Source of the DNA: Methylomonas rosea
GTDB taxonomy: Bacteria; Pseudomonadota; Gammaproteobacteria; Methylococcales; Methylomonadaceae
Length of the DNA stretch: 64,000 bases
NCBI RefSeq assembly: GCF_024505055.1
Contig: NZ_JANIBL010000010.1
Span: 28,290 to 92,289 of the forward strand
Reading direction: 5' to 3'
Position 1 is the first letter of the stretch; the number at the start of each line of letters is the position of its first letter. Below the pieces are notes generated by a model. That model saw only the letters and a list, made by a program, of their open reading frames with translations, was not told the origin of the DNA and did no database searches. A program made the translations under genes and the position numbers. Below are positions 41,954 to 51,733 of this stretch, in pieces.

Positions 41954-42499
41954 TTGTTTAAAATCCTGGATATGGCCCGCTTGAGCAGCGGTCAGATCAC
42001 TTTGCACCGCAGCTGGAACGCCATCGAAGAAATCGTCGGCAGCGCCTTGAACCGCCTGGATAAACACTTGCAGGACAGACCGGTACGTACGCTGCTGCCG
42101 GATAGCTTGCCGCTATTATGGATCGACGCGGTACTGATGGAACAGGTACTGGTCAATCTTATCGAAAACGCGGTTAAGTATACTTCCCCTGGCAGCCCCA
42201 TTGACATCGAAGCCACCGCACTACCTGAGCACTTCCGCTTAAGCATATCGGATTACGGCCCAGGCATTGCCAAGCATCAACAAACCCGGATTTTCGAGAA
42301 GTCTTATCGCGGCGCCACCGAAACCCAGCAAAACGGGGTAGGTCTGGGACTGGCATTGTGCAAGACTATCGTCGAGGCGCATGGCGGGCTTATTCAAGCC
42401 GATAACCGCGCTGGTAAAGGTGCGGAGTTTAGTATCGAACTCCCCCTGCATGCGCCGCCGCTGCTTGCAGAATCGGAAGCTCTGAGTAGCGTAGCATGA
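41954..42499 (+). pseudogene. kdpD: KdpD sensor kinase remnant (C-terminal 182 residues)
   Basis: The frame reads from KILDMARLSSGQ, the KdpD segment just after the dimerisation helix pair, through the ATPase domain (NLIENAVKY, DYGPGIA, GVGLGLALCKTIVEAHGG) to a normal C-terminus. The N-terminal KdpD and Usp domains, the four membrane helices, the GAF region and the phospho-accepting His are all missing. In frame the nearest upstream stop is at 41930-41932, and the only initiator is a TTG at 41954 without a ribosome site, so it is probably not a functional kinase. It overlaps kdpE by 4 nt as in intact operons. Confidence 0.85.
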
Positions 42500-43194
42500 C
42501 GACAGCCCCTTTAATTCTATTGATCGAAGACGATGCGCAAACCCGCCGTTTCCTGAAAACCAGTCTCAGCCATCGCGGCTGGTCCACGGTCGAAGCCGAT
42601 TGCGGCAAATCCGGGCTGGCGATGCTGAATAGCGAACATCCCGATCTGGTGATCTTGGATCTAGGGCTGCCTGACATGCACGGTATCGCGGTTACCCGAC
42701 GCTTGCGGCAATTGTCGGATCTACCCATCCTGATTTTGTCGGCACGCAGCCAGGAACAAAACAAAATCATGGCACTGGATGCGGGGGCCGACGATTACTT
42801 AACCAAACCCTTCGGCAGCGGCGAGTTGCATGCTCGACTACAAGCTTTGATGCGGCGAGTGACGCGCAGCCTTGGCAACCAAGAGATTTTCGAAACCGGT
42901 CAGTTACGTGTCGATCTCACGCGTCGTAAAGTATTCGTCGCCGATAACGAAGTACGCATCACCCCTATCGAATATCGATTGCTCGGCATTCTGATTCGCC
43001 ATGCCGGCGTGGTGGTCACCCATCGCCAGCTACTTCAGGAAGTCTGGGGCGCGGAACACATCCACGATCAACATTATCTGCGTATTTACATGGGGCAGTT
43101 GCGCCACAAGCTGGAAGTCAACCCGGCGCGGCCGCGCTATTTGCTGACTGAAGTCGGCGTGGGTTATCGCATGGCGATTGATGATACCGAATAG
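42496..43194 (+). CDS. kdpE: KdpE response regulator
   Basis: A 232-residue OmpR/PhoB-type regulator. The receiver has acidic pocket E11/D12/D13, phospho-acceptor D55 (VILDLGLPDMHG) and Lys in the LTKPFGSGEL segment; the winged-helix domain (about 130-228) ends TEVGVGYRM. KdpE activates the high-affinity potassium pump operon. kdpFABC is not in this locus and KdpD is only a stump, so what phosphorylates it and what it controls are unclear. The reading frame itself is intact. Confidence 0.93.
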   Translation: MTTAPLILLIEDDAQTRRFLKTSLSHRGWSTVEADCGKSGLAMLNSEHPDLVILDLGLPDMHGIAVTRRLRQLSDLPILILSARSQEQNKIMALDAGADDYLTKPFGSGELHARLQALMRRVTRSLGNQEIFETGQLRVDLTRRKVFVADNEVRITPIEYRLLGILIRHAGVVVTHRQLLQEVWGAEHIHDQHYLRIYMGQLRHKLEVNPARPRYLLTEVGVGYRMAIDDTE

Positions 43195-43402
43195 AGCAAC
43201 CATTCGATATAAACCGGCAGCACAGGATTCCGCTTCTTTAGCTAGTCGATAGAAACGGCTTCGTTTTTATCGCCAGTAACTATTTCAAGACTTCAGTCAA
43301 CCGGGGCGAGACAGGGGTTGGTATGAAATTACCGGAATATAGCGGAGCCAGCCGTTAAGACTGGCCCCTATTTGCGGAAACTGCTTAAAAAACGTGGCGG
43401 GC

Positions 43403-43762
43403 CTAGTTCAATAATGCGCCTAAGTTGGCGCGCGATCTGTTGGCGACAGCGGATTGGGCTTGACCTGGATTGTTTTGGATGTCGGAGATTAACTTTCCAA
43501 CCACCTGTTGCGCCTGCTCCGGACTGTTGATTCTGGCCTGACTGTCGCTATTTTGTCCGCTGGCGGCCTGCGCCAATTTCAAAGATTCCTGGGACAAACT
43601 GACCGTGTCGCTTGGGCTTGGCTCGGTTCTTTCGACCTGACTCTGCGCATTCGCAGCCTTTCTGCGCTCTGCCAATTCTTCAATAGCGCCGGCTTTTTGC
43701 TCTCTGGATACGCCTTGGCTAGCCAAGGTATTTTGGTTTGGGTATGTAGTGTTGATTTCCAT
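43403..43762 (-). CDS. Small protein of unknown function with SDTVSLS motif
   Basis: A 119-residue polar protein, unrecognised. The GGGGAG ribosome site before ATG 43762 supports expression. It is rich in Gln, Ala and Ser, and a PSDTVSLSQESLKLAQ segment resembles short motifs seen in small proteins around flagellar and motility genes; this is only a pattern. No signal peptide or membrane segment. It lies alone, convergent with kdpE and divergent from queF. The 208 bp downstream contain only weak hairpins. Confidence 0.6.
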   Translation of the reverse strand: MEINTTYPNQNTLASQGVSREQKAGAIEELAERRKAANAQSQVERTEPSPSDTVSLSQESLKLAQAASGQNSDSQARINSPEQAQQVVGKLISDIQNNPGQAQSAVANRSRANLGALLN

Positions 43763-43881
43763 CGTCGACTCCCCTGCAAATTGGACTTACATTCTAGCGG
43801 TTTTTACGATTCGCCTTAACGATAATTTTACATCATTCGCCGCAAGATGTTGACAATTGTGCGAATCAATTGTTTCGACTC

Positions 43882-43907
43882 GCTTAAGAGGGGCAAACCC
43901 TTAAGCC
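43882..43907. other. Inverted repeat in the 294-bp gap before queF
   Basis: GCTTAAG-A-GGG and CCCTTAAGC form an imperfect stem with a short gcaaa-type loop, without a following T-run. A second small palindrome AACTCATTGAGTT is at 43938-43950. Either could be an operator or leader structure; I assign no function. Confidence 0.35.
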
Positions 43908-43974
43908 CACATACCCACCACCACAAAATCATACGATAACTCATTGAGTTTAAATGCTTAATACGTTTTCGCAT

Positions 43975-43989
43975 CTTAGCTGGTAAAAT
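43975..43989 (+). promoter_or_regulatory. Possible extended -10 promoter for queF
   Basis: TGGTAAAAT (43981-43989) fits an extended -10 element (TG-n-TAAAAT), about 68 nt before the queF ATG. There is no good -35 hexamer, which extended -10 promoters tolerate. Confidence 0.35.
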
Positions 43990-44056
43990 ATAACCAGACT
44001 TAACCGGCGGACGTCCAATTCGCCACTCAGGAATCCCTAGCAACCCAAATCAAGCA

Positions 44057-44446
44057 ATGACTACAAAACCCAGCGCAGACCTCACCACTTTCGAAAACCC
44101 CAGGCCGGCGCGCGACTTCACGATTCGCATCGACATCCCGGAATTTACCTGTTTATGCCCGATGACCGGCCAGCCCGACTTCGCAAAACTGGTTCTGGAA
44201 TACGTACCCAACAAATTGTGCGTGGAACTCAAATCTTTAAAGCTGTACATGTGGACATTCCGCGAGCGCGGCGCCTTTCATGAAGCGGTCACCAACGAAA
44301 TTTTGGATCATATCGTCGCGGCAATTTCACCCAATTTCATGCGCCTGCGCGCCGAATTCAATGTGCGCGGCGGCATTTACACGACGGTGATCGCCGAGCA
44401 TCGCGACCCGAAATGGCAGGCCCCCGAATTGGTCAATCTGCCTTAA
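44057..44446 (+). CDS. queF: NADPH-dependent preQ0 reductase QueF
   Basis: Reduces 7-cyano-7-deazaguanine to preQ1 in queuosine synthesis. The 129-residue, single-module form is the short type I class, unlike the double-length E. coli enzyme. The catalytic Cys34 and Asp41 lie in [12 protein letters not shown], and the family motif [16 protein letters not shown] is present. queC/D/E are not nearby. It is followed 6 nt later by the FlhB-tail gene, so the two and psd probably share a transcript. Confidence 0.96.
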   Translation: MTTKPSADLTTFENPRPARDFTIRIDIPEFTCLCPMTGQPDFAKLVLEYVPNKLCVELKSLKLYMWTFRERGAFHEAVTNEILDHIVAAISPNFMRLRAEFNVRGGIYTTVIAEHRDPKWQAPELVNLP

Positions 44447-44452
44447 CTCGCC

Positions 44453-44737
44453 GTGAGCGGCAGAACCTTCTACAACAGCGATATTGCCGTCGCTTTACAG
44501 TACGACGGCAAAAATGCCCCTAAAGTTACGGCTAAAGGTGAAGGTTTTACCGCTCAGCAAATTCTGGCCATCGCCGAAAAACACGGCGTACCGCTGCAAA
44601 ACGAACCGGAGCTGGCGCGAATTTTGGCCCAAGTCCCGCTCGGCGAGGAAATCCCCCAACAACTCTATATTGCCGTCGCCGAAGTCATCGCCTTTGCGTA
44701 TTTCATCAGCGGCAAAACCCCCGATTCCGAATCATGA
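44453..44737 (+). CDS. Stand-alone FlhB/YscU C-terminal-like protein
   Basis: A 94-residue protein resembling the cytoplasmic C-terminal domain of FlhB/EscU-family export switches (DIAVALQYDGKNAPKVTAKG, GVPLQNEPELARILAQVPLGEEIPQQLYIAVAEVIAFAY). The NPTH autocleavage motif and the membrane part are absent. Such orphan proteins are known as FlhB-related; in flagellated bacteria they can partly replace the FlhB tail, but no flagellar gene lies here. It starts at GTG 44453 and overlaps psd by 4 nt. Confidence 0.85.
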   Translation: MSGRTFYNSDIAVALQYDGKNAPKVTAKGEGFTAQQILAIAEKHGVPLQNEPELARILAQVPLGEEIPQQLYIAVAEVIAFAYFISGKTPDSES

Positions 44738-45594
44738 ACTTAAAAGAAATTGTTACCGTGCTGCCGCAATACGCGTTGCCGCATCACGCCCTCTCCGGCT
44801 TGATGTCCAAATTGACCCATTGCCAAAACAAAACCTGGAAAAATCTGTTTATCAAATCCATCGTGCAGATGTACGGCGTGAATATGCAGGAAGCCAAATT
44901 TCAAGACCTGGATCACTATCCAAGCTTTAATGATTTTTTTACCCGCGAATTAAAAGACGGTGCCAGACGAATTGCCTCAGCAACCGACGCCATAGCCTGC
45001 CCGGCGGACGGCGCGGTCAGCCAAGCCGGACCGATCAGCAACGGTCTAATTTTCCAAGCCAAAGGCCACGACTATAGCGCGCTGGAATTACTGGGCGGCG
45101 ACGCCGAACGGGCACAGGCCTTTGAAAACGGTTCCTTCGCCACCATTTACTTATCGCCGAAAGATTATCACCGGTTGCATATGCCGCTAACCGGCACACT
45201 AAAGGAAATGGTGCATATTCCCGGTCGGCTGTTCAGCGTGAATAACACCACCGTCGGTGCAGTGCCCAATCTGTTCGCGCGTAACGAGCGCGTGGCCTGT
45301 ATTTTTGACACGGATGCCGGGCCGATGGCTTTGATTCTGGTGGGCGCGATTTTCGTGTCCAGCGTCGAAACCGTCTGGCACGGTGTAGTGACGCCACCGA
45401 GCATCAGCGCACCCAGAACTTGGCGTTATGAAGAAAATGCACCGACTCTCGAAAAAGGCATGGAAATGGGCAGGTTCAATATGGGCTCAACCATTATCGT
45501 CTTGTTCGGTAAAGAAAAAACAGCCTGGAACGACGACTTCACCAGCGGTAAAGCCGTGCAACTGGGCGAGGCAATCGGCCGGACGCTAACATAA
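44734..45594 (+). CDS. psd: Phosphatidylserine decarboxylase
   Basis: A 286-residue membrane-associated enzyme making phosphatidylethanolamine. The pyruvoyl-forming self-cleavage site is FNMGST near the C-terminus (Leu of the common LGST is Met here; the cleaved Gly-Ser is intact). Other family segments: FNDFFTRELKDGARRI, CPADGAVSQAG, YLSPKDYHRLHMPLTG. The gene is complete. Confidence 0.95.
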   Translation: MNLKEIVTVLPQYALPHHALSGLMSKLTHCQNKTWKNLFIKSIVQMYGVNMQEAKFQDLDHYPSFNDFFTRELKDGARRIASATDAIACPADGAVSQAGPISNGLIFQAKGHDYSALELLGGDAERAQAFENGSFATIYLSPKDYHRLHMPLTGTLKEMVHIPGRLFSVNNTTVGAVPNLFARNERVACIFDTDAGPMALILVGAIFVSSVETVWHGVVTPPSISAPRTWRYEENAPTLEKGMEMGRFNMGSTIIVLFGKEKTAWNDDFTSGKAVQLGEAIGRTLT

Positions 45595-45702
45595 GCCGGG
45601 CAAATCGACAGCGTAATGTGATAAGCACTGCTAGTGTGGCATAATGCGCGCCTGTCCGCCCGGCCGGACCATTAAAACGACGATAACAATAAGAGGATTA
45701 CC

Positions 45703-46053
45703 ATGAGTTTCTTGATTTCTGATGCGCTGGCCCAAACAGCGCCCACCGCCGTACAACCCGGTTTTGAGGGCATGCTGTTCCCGTTGGGCATTCTGATATT
45801 TTTCTATTTCCTGTTCATCCGCCCGCAATCCAAGCGTACCAAGGAACAAAAACAAATGCTGGCTGCGCTGGGTAAAGGCGCCGAAGTGGTCACCACCGGC
45901 GGCATTCTAGGTAAAGTGGCAGAACTGGACGACAACTTCGTCAAATTGGAAGTATCCGATAACAGCTTTATTCAAGTACAGCGCCATGCCATCGCAAACA
46001 TGATGCCTAAAGGCACTTACAAAACCTTGAACAGCAAAAAAACCAAAGAATAA
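45703..46053 (+). CDS. yajC: Preprotein translocase subunit YajC
   Basis: A 116-residue single-span membrane protein that joins SecDF. The helix GMLFPLGILIFFYFLFIRPQ is followed by the cytoplasmic domain with RTKEQKQMLAALGKGAEVVTTGGILG. An AGGA ribosome site precedes the ATG. It lies 75 bp before secD. The queA-tgt genes that often precede yajC are not here; psd is. Confidence 0.95.
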   Translation: MSFLISDALAQTAPTAVQPGFEGMLFPLGILIFFYFLFIRPQSKRTKEQKQMLAALGKGAEVVTTGGILGKVAELDDNFVKLEVSDNSFIQVQRHAIANMMPKGTYKTLNSKKTKE

Positions 46054-46128
46054 GTTTGCTTTAACCCTGCGATATCCCCCGCTTTTATTCGCAACAGCCT
46101 GGCTGTCACTGCTTTTAATGGAATAACC

Positions 46129-47976
46129 ATGCAAAATCATTTCCCTGTCTGGAAAAACATCCTAGTAATTTTCGTGCTGTTGGTCGGCACGATTTACGCG
46201 TTGCCTAATCTTTATGGCAACGACCCGGCAGTGCAATTGGCTTCGTCCAACCCGACGCCATTGCAGCAGTCTCAGGCTGACGCAGTCGCCGCCAGCATCA
46301 AAAACGCTGGTTTCGCGCTGAAAAGCTTCGAATTTGCCGAAGGCAAAATTCTGGCGCGGTTCAACAATACCGACGACCAAATGAAAGCGGCGGACATGCT
46401 GCGCGAACAAATGTCCGGAAAAGCCACAGTCGCCTTAAATTTAGCACCCGCCACCCCTGCTTGGCTGCGCGCTTTCGGTGCAAACCCTATGCATCTTGGC
46501 CTGGATTTGCGCGGCGGTGTGCACTTCCTGTTGGAAGTTGACATGGACAGCGCGCTGAAGCAGGCTGAAGAACGCTATACCAACGATATTCGCTCGGCCT
46601 TCCGCGATGCAAAAGTTCGTTATCAATCAGTTTCTAAGGAATCTGGTGGCATCAAAGTCGTGCTGCCTAACGAAGAATCCAGAGTTGCCGCCACGGAAGT
46701 ACTTAATAAAGACTTCCGCGCACTGGATTTAGTGGAAAGCGGTCCGAATGAATTTACGTTGAACATCCCCGAACGTAACCTGCGCGAAATCAAGAAAGCG
46801 GCGCTGGGCCAAAACATTACCACGCTGCGCAACCGGGTCAACGAACTGGGTGTAGCCGAGCCTATCATTCAGCAACAAGGCGATAGCCGCATCGTCGTGC
46901 AATTACCCGGCGTGCAAGACACTACCCGCGCGAAAGAATTGTTAGGTACCACCGCCACACTGGAATACCGTTTGGTAGACGTGGAGCATGATGTGCAGTC
47001 GGCCCTGGGCGGCCACGAACCTATCGGCAGCCGTTTATATAAAGACAAAAACGGCGCGCCGGTACTGTTGAAACGCGCGGTTATCGTTACCGGCGACCAG
47101 ATCACCGATGCATCATCAGGCTTGGACCAAGACGGTTCACCTGCCGTATTCATCACGCTGGATGGTGTCGGCGCCAAGAAAATGGGCAAGATGACCCAGG
47201 AAAATATCGGTAAGCCGATGGCTGTGGTGTTCATCGAATACAAATCCGAAACCAGAGTCGTTAACGGCGAGAAAGTCCAGCATAAAGAAAAAGTCGAAAA
47301 AGTCATCAGCGTCGCCACCATCCGCGACAGTTTCAGCAAACGCTTCCAAACCACCGGCCTGGATAGCCCCGAAGAAGCCCGCACCTTGGCCTTATTACTC
47401 AGAGCAGGCGCATTGGCCGCTCCGGTTGAAATCGTCGAAGAACGCACTGTCGGCCCCAGTTTGGGCCAGGAAAATATCGATCAAGGCATGATGTCGATTA
47501 CCGCCGGCTTCCTGCTGGTGGTATTTTTCATGGTCGTTTATTACCGCGCTTTTGGATTGATCGCCAACTTTGCTTTGTTGTTCAACGTAGTGCTGCTGAT
47601 CTCCATCATGTCGGTATTGCAAGCCACCCTGACCCTGCCGGGCATGGCCGGTATCGTGTTAACAGTGGGTATGGCGGTGGACGCCAACGTGCTGATCAAC
47701 GAACGGATCCGCGAGGAACTGCGTAATGGCTTGAGCCGGCAGGCAAGTATTTATGTCGGTTACGAAAAAGCGTTTGCGACCATTCTCGACTCCAACGTGA
47801 CTCACTTCATCGTTGCGGTATTGTTGTTCGGCTTTGGCACAGGCCCGGTTAAGGGTTTCGCGCTGGTCTTGATGATTGGTATCGCCACCTCGGTATTTAC
47901 CGCGGTCACCGGCACCCGGATGTTGGTCAACTGGTTCTACGGCAACGATCATCGCGCCGACAAAATTTCCATCTAG
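46129..47976 (+). CDS. secD: Protein translocase subunit SecD
   Basis: A full-length SecD (615 residues), which uses proton motive force to complete protein export. It has an N-terminal helix (ILVIFVLLVGTIYALPNLYG), the large periplasmic P1 domain with LGLDLRGGVHFLLEVD, then five helices including VGMAVDANVLINERIREE and the C-terminal end RMLVNWFYG..RADKISI. The usual partner secF does not follow: after 148 non-coding bases comes ndk. Confidence 0.96.
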   Translation: MQNHFPVWKNILVIFVLLVGTIYALPNLYGNDPAVQLASSNPTPLQQSQADAVAASIKNAGFALKSFEFAEGKILARFNNTDDQMKAADMLREQMSGKATVALNLAPATPAWLRAFGANPMHLGLDLRGGVHFLLEVDMDSALKQAEERYTNDIRSAFRDAKVRYQSVSKESGGIKVVLPNEESRVAATEVLNKDFRALDLVESGPNEFTLNIPERNLREIKKAALGQNITTLRNRVNELGVAEPIIQQQGDSRIVVQLPGVQDTTRAKELLGTTATLEYRLVDVEHDVQSALGGHEPIGSRLYKDKNGAPVLLKRAVIVTGDQITDASSGLDQDGSPAVFITLDGVGAKKMGKMTQENIGKPMAVVFIEYKSETRVVNGEKVQHKEKVEKVISVATIRDSFSKRFQTTGLDSPEEARTLALLLRAGALAAPVEIVEERTVGPSLGQENIDQGMMSITAGFLLVVFFMVVYYRAFGLIANFALLFNVVLLISIMSVLQATLTLPGMAGIVLTVGMAVDANVLINERIREELRNGLSRQASIYVGYEKAFATILDSNVTHFIVAVLLFGFGTGPVKGFALVLMIGIATSVFTAVTGTRMLVNWFYGNDHRADKISI

Positions 47977-48041
47977 CCGAAAAACTTTAGTCTCGGCGCC
48001 GCAAACCGGGCCGCTTCGGCGGTTCCGGGACAGCACTATTC

Positions 48042-48067
48042 GGCCGGGTGTTTTTCAACACCCGGCC
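48042..48067 (+). terminator. Strong hairpin between secD and ndk
   Basis: GGCCGGGTGTT (48042-48052) pairs perfectly with AACACCCGGCC (48057-48067), loop tttc. There is no T-run after it, so it may act as an attenuating or protective hairpin rather than a classical terminator. Confidence 0.55.
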
Positions 48068-48075
48068 TGACAAGT

Positions 48076-48081
48076 TATAAT
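48076..48081 (+). promoter_or_regulatory. Likely -10 element for ndk
   Basis: A perfect TATAAT lies 43 nt before the ndk ATG. The -35 region at 17-bp spacing (TTTCAA, 48053-48058) is weak and falls in the loop and arm of the preceding hairpin. Confidence 0.45.
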
Positions 48082-48124
48082 GCGCAATTAATTTTTCAAT
48101 CACTATCCTCACTGGAGTTACACA

Positions 48125-48556
48125 ATGGCAATCGAACGTACTTTCTCAATCATCAAGCCTGATGCAGTCGCTAAAAATGTGATTGGGGAAATTGTCAGCC
48201 GCTTCGAAAAAAACGGCCTGCGCATCGTCGCATCCAAAATGCTGCAATTGAGCAAGGAACAAGCCGAAGGTTTTTATGCCGAGCATAAAGAACGCGGTTT
48301 TTTCAATGACTTGGTCAGCTTCATGACGTCCGGCCCGGTCGTTGTGCAAGTTTTGGAAGGCGAAAACGCGGTTCTGAAAAACCGTGAATTGATGGGCGCC
48401 ACCAACCCTAAAGAAGCTGCACCTGGCACCATCCGCGCCGACTTCGCGGTCAGCATCGACGAAAACGCCGTACACGGTTCCGATGCTCCGGAATCTGCCG
48501 CGAGAGAAATCGCTTACTTCTTCTCTGCTGATGAACTCTGCGACCGTATCCGCTAA
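48125..48556 (+). CDS. ndk: Nucleoside-diphosphate kinase
   Basis: A 143-residue enzyme balancing NTP/dNTP pools by a ping-pong mechanism. It begins [16 protein letters not shown] and carries the phosphohistidine in [17 protein letters not shown] ribosome site precedes the ATG. Its 3' end overlaps the start of rlmN by 26 nt, so the two are coupled, as in many gammaproteobacteria. Confidence 0.97.
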   Translation: MAIERTFSIIKPDAVAKNVIGEIVSRFEKNGLRIVASKMLQLSKEQAEGFYAEHKERGFFNDLVSFMTSGPVVVQVLEGENAVLKNRELMGATNPKEAAPGTIRADFAVSIDENAVHGSDAPESAAREIAYFFSADELCDRIR

Positions 48557-49643
48557 GCCAGCATTGATTAATCTGCTGGATTTCGACAGAAAAGGCCTGC
48601 AAGCCTTTTTTGTCGAGCTCGGCGAAAAGCCGTTTCGCGCCACTCAGGTGCTGAAATGGATTTATCAGGAAGGCATCTCCGATTTCGACGAGATGACCAA
48701 CCTGAGCAAATCGCTGCGCAGTCATTTAAAAGCACACTGCCAGATCAAAGTCCCGGAAATCGTCGCCGAACAATTGGCGTCCGACGGCACTTGCAAATGG
48801 GCCGTGCAGATGCACTGCGGCAATCGGGTGGAAACCGTTTACATCCCGGAAGAACGCCGCGCCACCTTATGTGTGTCCTCGCAAGTCGGCTGCGCGCTGG
48901 CCTGCACCTTTTGCTCGACCGCCAAACAAGGCTTCAACCGCAATCTGTCCACCGCCGAAATCATCGGCCAGCTCTATCTGGCGCAACAAAGACTGGGACC
49001 GGAACGCCGCATCACCAACGTGGTGATGATGGGCATGGGCGAGCCTCTGCTGAACTTCGACAATGTCGTGGCGGCAATGAATTTAATGATGGACGACTTT
49101 TGCTACGGCCTGTCCAAACGCCGCGTCACCATCAGCACTTCCGGCATTGTGCCGGCGATGAAGCGGCTGAACGAAGTCTGCGACGTCAGTGTGGCTGTGT
49201 CCCTGCACGCCCCGCATGACGCATTACGCGACCAGCTGGTACCGATCAACGTCAAATATCCGCTAAAAGAGTTGATGGAAGCCTGCCGCGAATACGCCAA
49301 AACCGGCCCGCGCAAGCACATCACGTTTGAATACGTGATGCTGGACGGCATCAACGATAGCCCGGAAGACGCGCGTACCTTGGTCAAACTATTGAAAACC
49401 GTGCCGTCCAAACTGAATTTGATTCCTTTCAATCCGTTTCCGCAATCGCATTACCGCTGCTCCAGCAACGCCGCTATCCTGAAGTTTAGGGATATTCTGC
49501 ATAATGCCGGCATCGTCACCACCGTCCGCAAGACCCGCGGCGAAGACATAGACGCGGCCTGCGGACAATTGGTCGGTCAAGTACAAGACAAAAGCCGCAG
49601 ACATTTAAAGCTGCAAGCCCAGGGACTCTCGCATGGCCAATAG
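48531..49643 (+). CDS. rlmN: Dual-specificity 23S rRNA/tRNA adenine-C2 methyltransferase RlmN
   Basis: A 370-residue radical-SAM enzyme methylating A2503 of 23S rRNA and A37 of several tRNAs. The cluster motif CxxxCxxC is C121-C125-C128 (CALACTFC). The methylated-Cys region near the C-terminus reads [15 protein letters not shown], matching E. coli C355. ATG 48531 is chosen over an in-frame TTG at 48483 because the protein then begins a few residues before the conserved [11 protein letters not shown]. It overlaps ndk and pilF. Confidence 0.95.
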   Translation: MNSATVSAKPALINLLDFDRKGLQAFFVELGEKPFRATQVLKWIYQEGISDFDEMTNLSKSLRSHLKAHCQIKVPEIVAEQLASDGTCKWAVQMHCGNRVETVYIPEERRATLCVSSQVGCALACTFCSTAKQGFNRNLSTAEIIGQLYLAQQRLGPERRITNVVMMGMGEPLLNFDNVVAAMNLMMDDFCYGLSKRRVTISTSGIVPAMKRLNEVCDVSVAVSLHAPHDALRDQLVPINVKYPLKELMEACREYAKTGPRKHITFEYVMLDGINDSPEDARTLVKLLKTVPSKLNLIPFNPFPQSHYRCSSNAAILKFRDILHNAGIVTTVRKTRGEDIDAACGQLVGQVQDKSRRHLKLQAQGLSHGQ

Positions 49644-50394
49644 GCGAACAGCACGCGGATTATTACTAATCAGCTTGTTGCTGGGCGCCTGCGGCTTGCT
49701 GCCCGAGACCCGCGACACGATGAGCAATGCCGAAAAAGCCAAGCTCAATTTGCAAATGGGCGCCCGCTACCTGGACATGGGCATGCTCGAAGTCGCCAAG
49801 GAGAAACTGGAAACCGCCGTGCGATTGGATTCCAGCAACCCGGAAACCCATAACGCGCTGGCCGTCTTCTACGAGCGCATCAAGCAGACCGAAGCGGCCA
49901 GCGACAGCTATCAAACAGCCTTGAGTAAAGACTCGGATAACTTCAGCATTAAAAACAACTACGGGCGTTTTTTGTGCGAGCAAGGCAAATTCGACAAAGG
50001 CGTCGCCCTGCTGCAAGAATCCATGGCCTCGCCGATGAACAGCAGGCCCTGGTTCGCGCTGACCAATTTGGGCGTTTGTCACGCCAAACAAAACGACATG
50101 CAGCGTGCCGAAGAGTATTTTCGCCAGGCCTTGCAATCTCAACCGGACTATTCGCCGGCCTTGCAGGAAATGCAGCGCATCAGCTATCAGAACGGCCAGT
50201 TCATGTCGGCCCGGGCGTTTCTGGAACGCTACCTGGGTGTCGCCAAACATACCCCGGAAACGCTGTGGATAGCGTTTCAAACCGAACGGGCGCTGGGTAA
50301 CAGCAAAATATCGGAAGAATACCGCGAGCAATTGATTAGCTCATTTCCTGCTTCCAAAGAGGCTCAACAAGTAAAAACCGCGATCAGCAAATAA
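49633..50394 (+). CDS. pilF: Type IV pilus biogenesis lipoprotein PilF (PilW)
   Basis: A 253-residue outer-membrane lipoprotein, the pilotin that places the PilQ secretin. Signal peptide with lipobox LLGAC, then about six TPR repeats (for example [57 protein letters not shown]). It overlaps the rlmN end by 11 nt. In Pseudomonas rodZ- and ispG-type genes lie between pilF and hisS; here hisS follows after 19 nt. Confidence 0.93.
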   Translation: MANRRTARGLLLISLLLGACGLLPETRDTMSNAEKAKLNLQMGARYLDMGMLEVAKEKLETAVRLDSSNPETHNALAVFYERIKQTEAASDSYQTALSKDSDNFSIKNNYGRFLCEQGKFDKGVALLQESMASPMNSRPWFALTNLGVCHAKQNDMQRAEEYFRQALQSQPDYSPALQEMQRISYQNGQFMSARAFLERYLGVAKHTPETLWIAFQTERALGNSKISEEYREQLISSFPASKEAQQVKTAISK

Positions 50395-50413
50395 TCCGGC
50401 AGCAAACAAGATC

Positions 50414-51700
50414 ATGGCAAAACAACAACAGGCTATCCAAGCCATCCGCGGCATGCACGACATCCTTCCCGAGCACTCGCCTTATTGGCAATGGCTGGAA
50501 GGCCAGGCCAGACAAGTACTGAGCGCATACGGCTATCAGGAAATCAGGCTGCCCATCGTCGAAAAAACCGAGCTGTTCAAACGCTCGATAGGTGAAGTCA
50601 CCGACATCGTCGAAAAAGAAATGTACACCTTCGATGATCGCAACGGCGACTCATTGACCTTGCGCCCCGAAGGCACCGCCGGCTGTTTGCGCGCCTGCCT
50701 GGAGCACGGCTTATTGCACAACCAAAGCCACCGCTTGTGGTATTACGGACCGATGTTCCGTCACGAGCGCCCACAGAAAGGCCGTTACCGGCAGTTCTAC
50801 CAACTGGGCGTGGAAACCTATGGCATGCCCGGCCCGGACATCGACGCGGAGATCATCGCGCTGACCGACCGGCTATGGAAGCAACTGGGCATTCGCGACA
50901 AAGTAGAGTTGCAAATCAATTCCTTGGGCACCAGCGAAGAACGTCTGGCCTATCGCGGCAAACTGGTCGAATATTTCCAACAACATCTGGCGGTTTTGGA
51001 CGAAGACAGCCTGCGCCGTCTGGAAACCAATCCGCTACGGATCCTGGACAGTAAAAACCCCGACATGCAGACCATGCTGCAACAGGCCCCGGTGTTGCTT
51101 GAGCATCTGGGCGAAGAAAGCCTAGCGCATTTCAATAGCTTGAAAGCGACGCTGGATGATCTGGGCATTGCCTACCAATTGAACACCCGTTTGGTGCGCG
51201 GTCTGGACTATTACGGAAAAACCGTCTTCGAATGGGTCACCGAGCATTTAGGTTCGCAAGGCACCATCTGCGCCGGCGGCCGTTACGACGGTCTGATCGA
51301 GCAATTGGGCGGCAAGGCCAACCATGCCATTGGCTTTGCGATGGGCATGGAGCGCATACTAGCGCTGCTCGAGTTGCTGGATAATGTACCGGTCGCAACT
51401 ACCACGGATGTCTACATGATTCGCGTCGGCACAATCGCCGAAGCAGCCGGCATGCGCTTGGCCGAACGCATTCGCGATGCGCTGCCCGGCTTGAAATTGC
51501 AAGTCAATTGCGGCGGCGGCAGTTTCAAAAGTCAGTTTAAAAAAGCCGATAAATCCGGTGCCGAGTACGCCATCATCATCGGTGACGACGAAGCCCAACG
51601 CGGTGAAGTGGCCTTGAAACCCTTGCGCATCGACGCCGAACAAAGCACGCACAATCACGACCAACTCCTGCAAACCCTGCAAGACTGGCTCAGCCGATAA
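50414..51700 (+). CDS. hisS: Histidyl-tRNA synthetase
   Basis: A 428-residue class II synthetase. Motif 1 lies around [11 protein letters not shown], motif 2 is [21 protein letters not shown], the histidine A loop is [15 protein letters not shown], motif 3 is [12 protein letters not shown], and an anticodon-binding domain is C-terminal (about 330-425). Standard length. Confidence 0.97.
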   Translation: MAKQQQAIQAIRGMHDILPEHSPYWQWLEGQARQVLSAYGYQEIRLPIVEKTELFKRSIGEVTDIVEKEMYTFDDRNGDSLTLRPEGTAGCLRACLEHGLLHNQSHRLWYYGPMFRHERPQKGRYRQFYQLGVETYGMPGPDIDAEIIALTDRLWKQLGIRDKVELQINSLGTSEERLAYRGKLVEYFQQHLAVLDEDSLRRLETNPLRILDSKNPDMQTMLQQAPVLLEHLGEESLAHFNSLKATLDDLGIAYQLNTRLVRGLDYYGKTVFEWVTEHLGSQGTICAGGRYDGLIEQLGGKANHAIGFAMGMERILALLELLDNVPVATTTDVYMIRVGTIAEAAGMRLAERIRDALPGLKLQVNCGGGSFKSQFKKADKSGAEYAIIIGDDEAQRGEVALKPLRIDAEQSTHNHDQLLQTLQDWLSR

Positions 51701-51733
51701 TCCCTTGTAACCTGAGAATAGAAGAGAACTACC

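Noticed and set aside
41802..41984. 60-residue open frame through the kdp scar
   Set aside because: No similarity to KdpF, KdpA or KdpD that I can see and no ribosome site; kept only as part of the scar region.
49666..50331. 221-residue open frame on - strand
   Set aside because: Antisense to pilF, whose TPR repeats and lipobox are clear.
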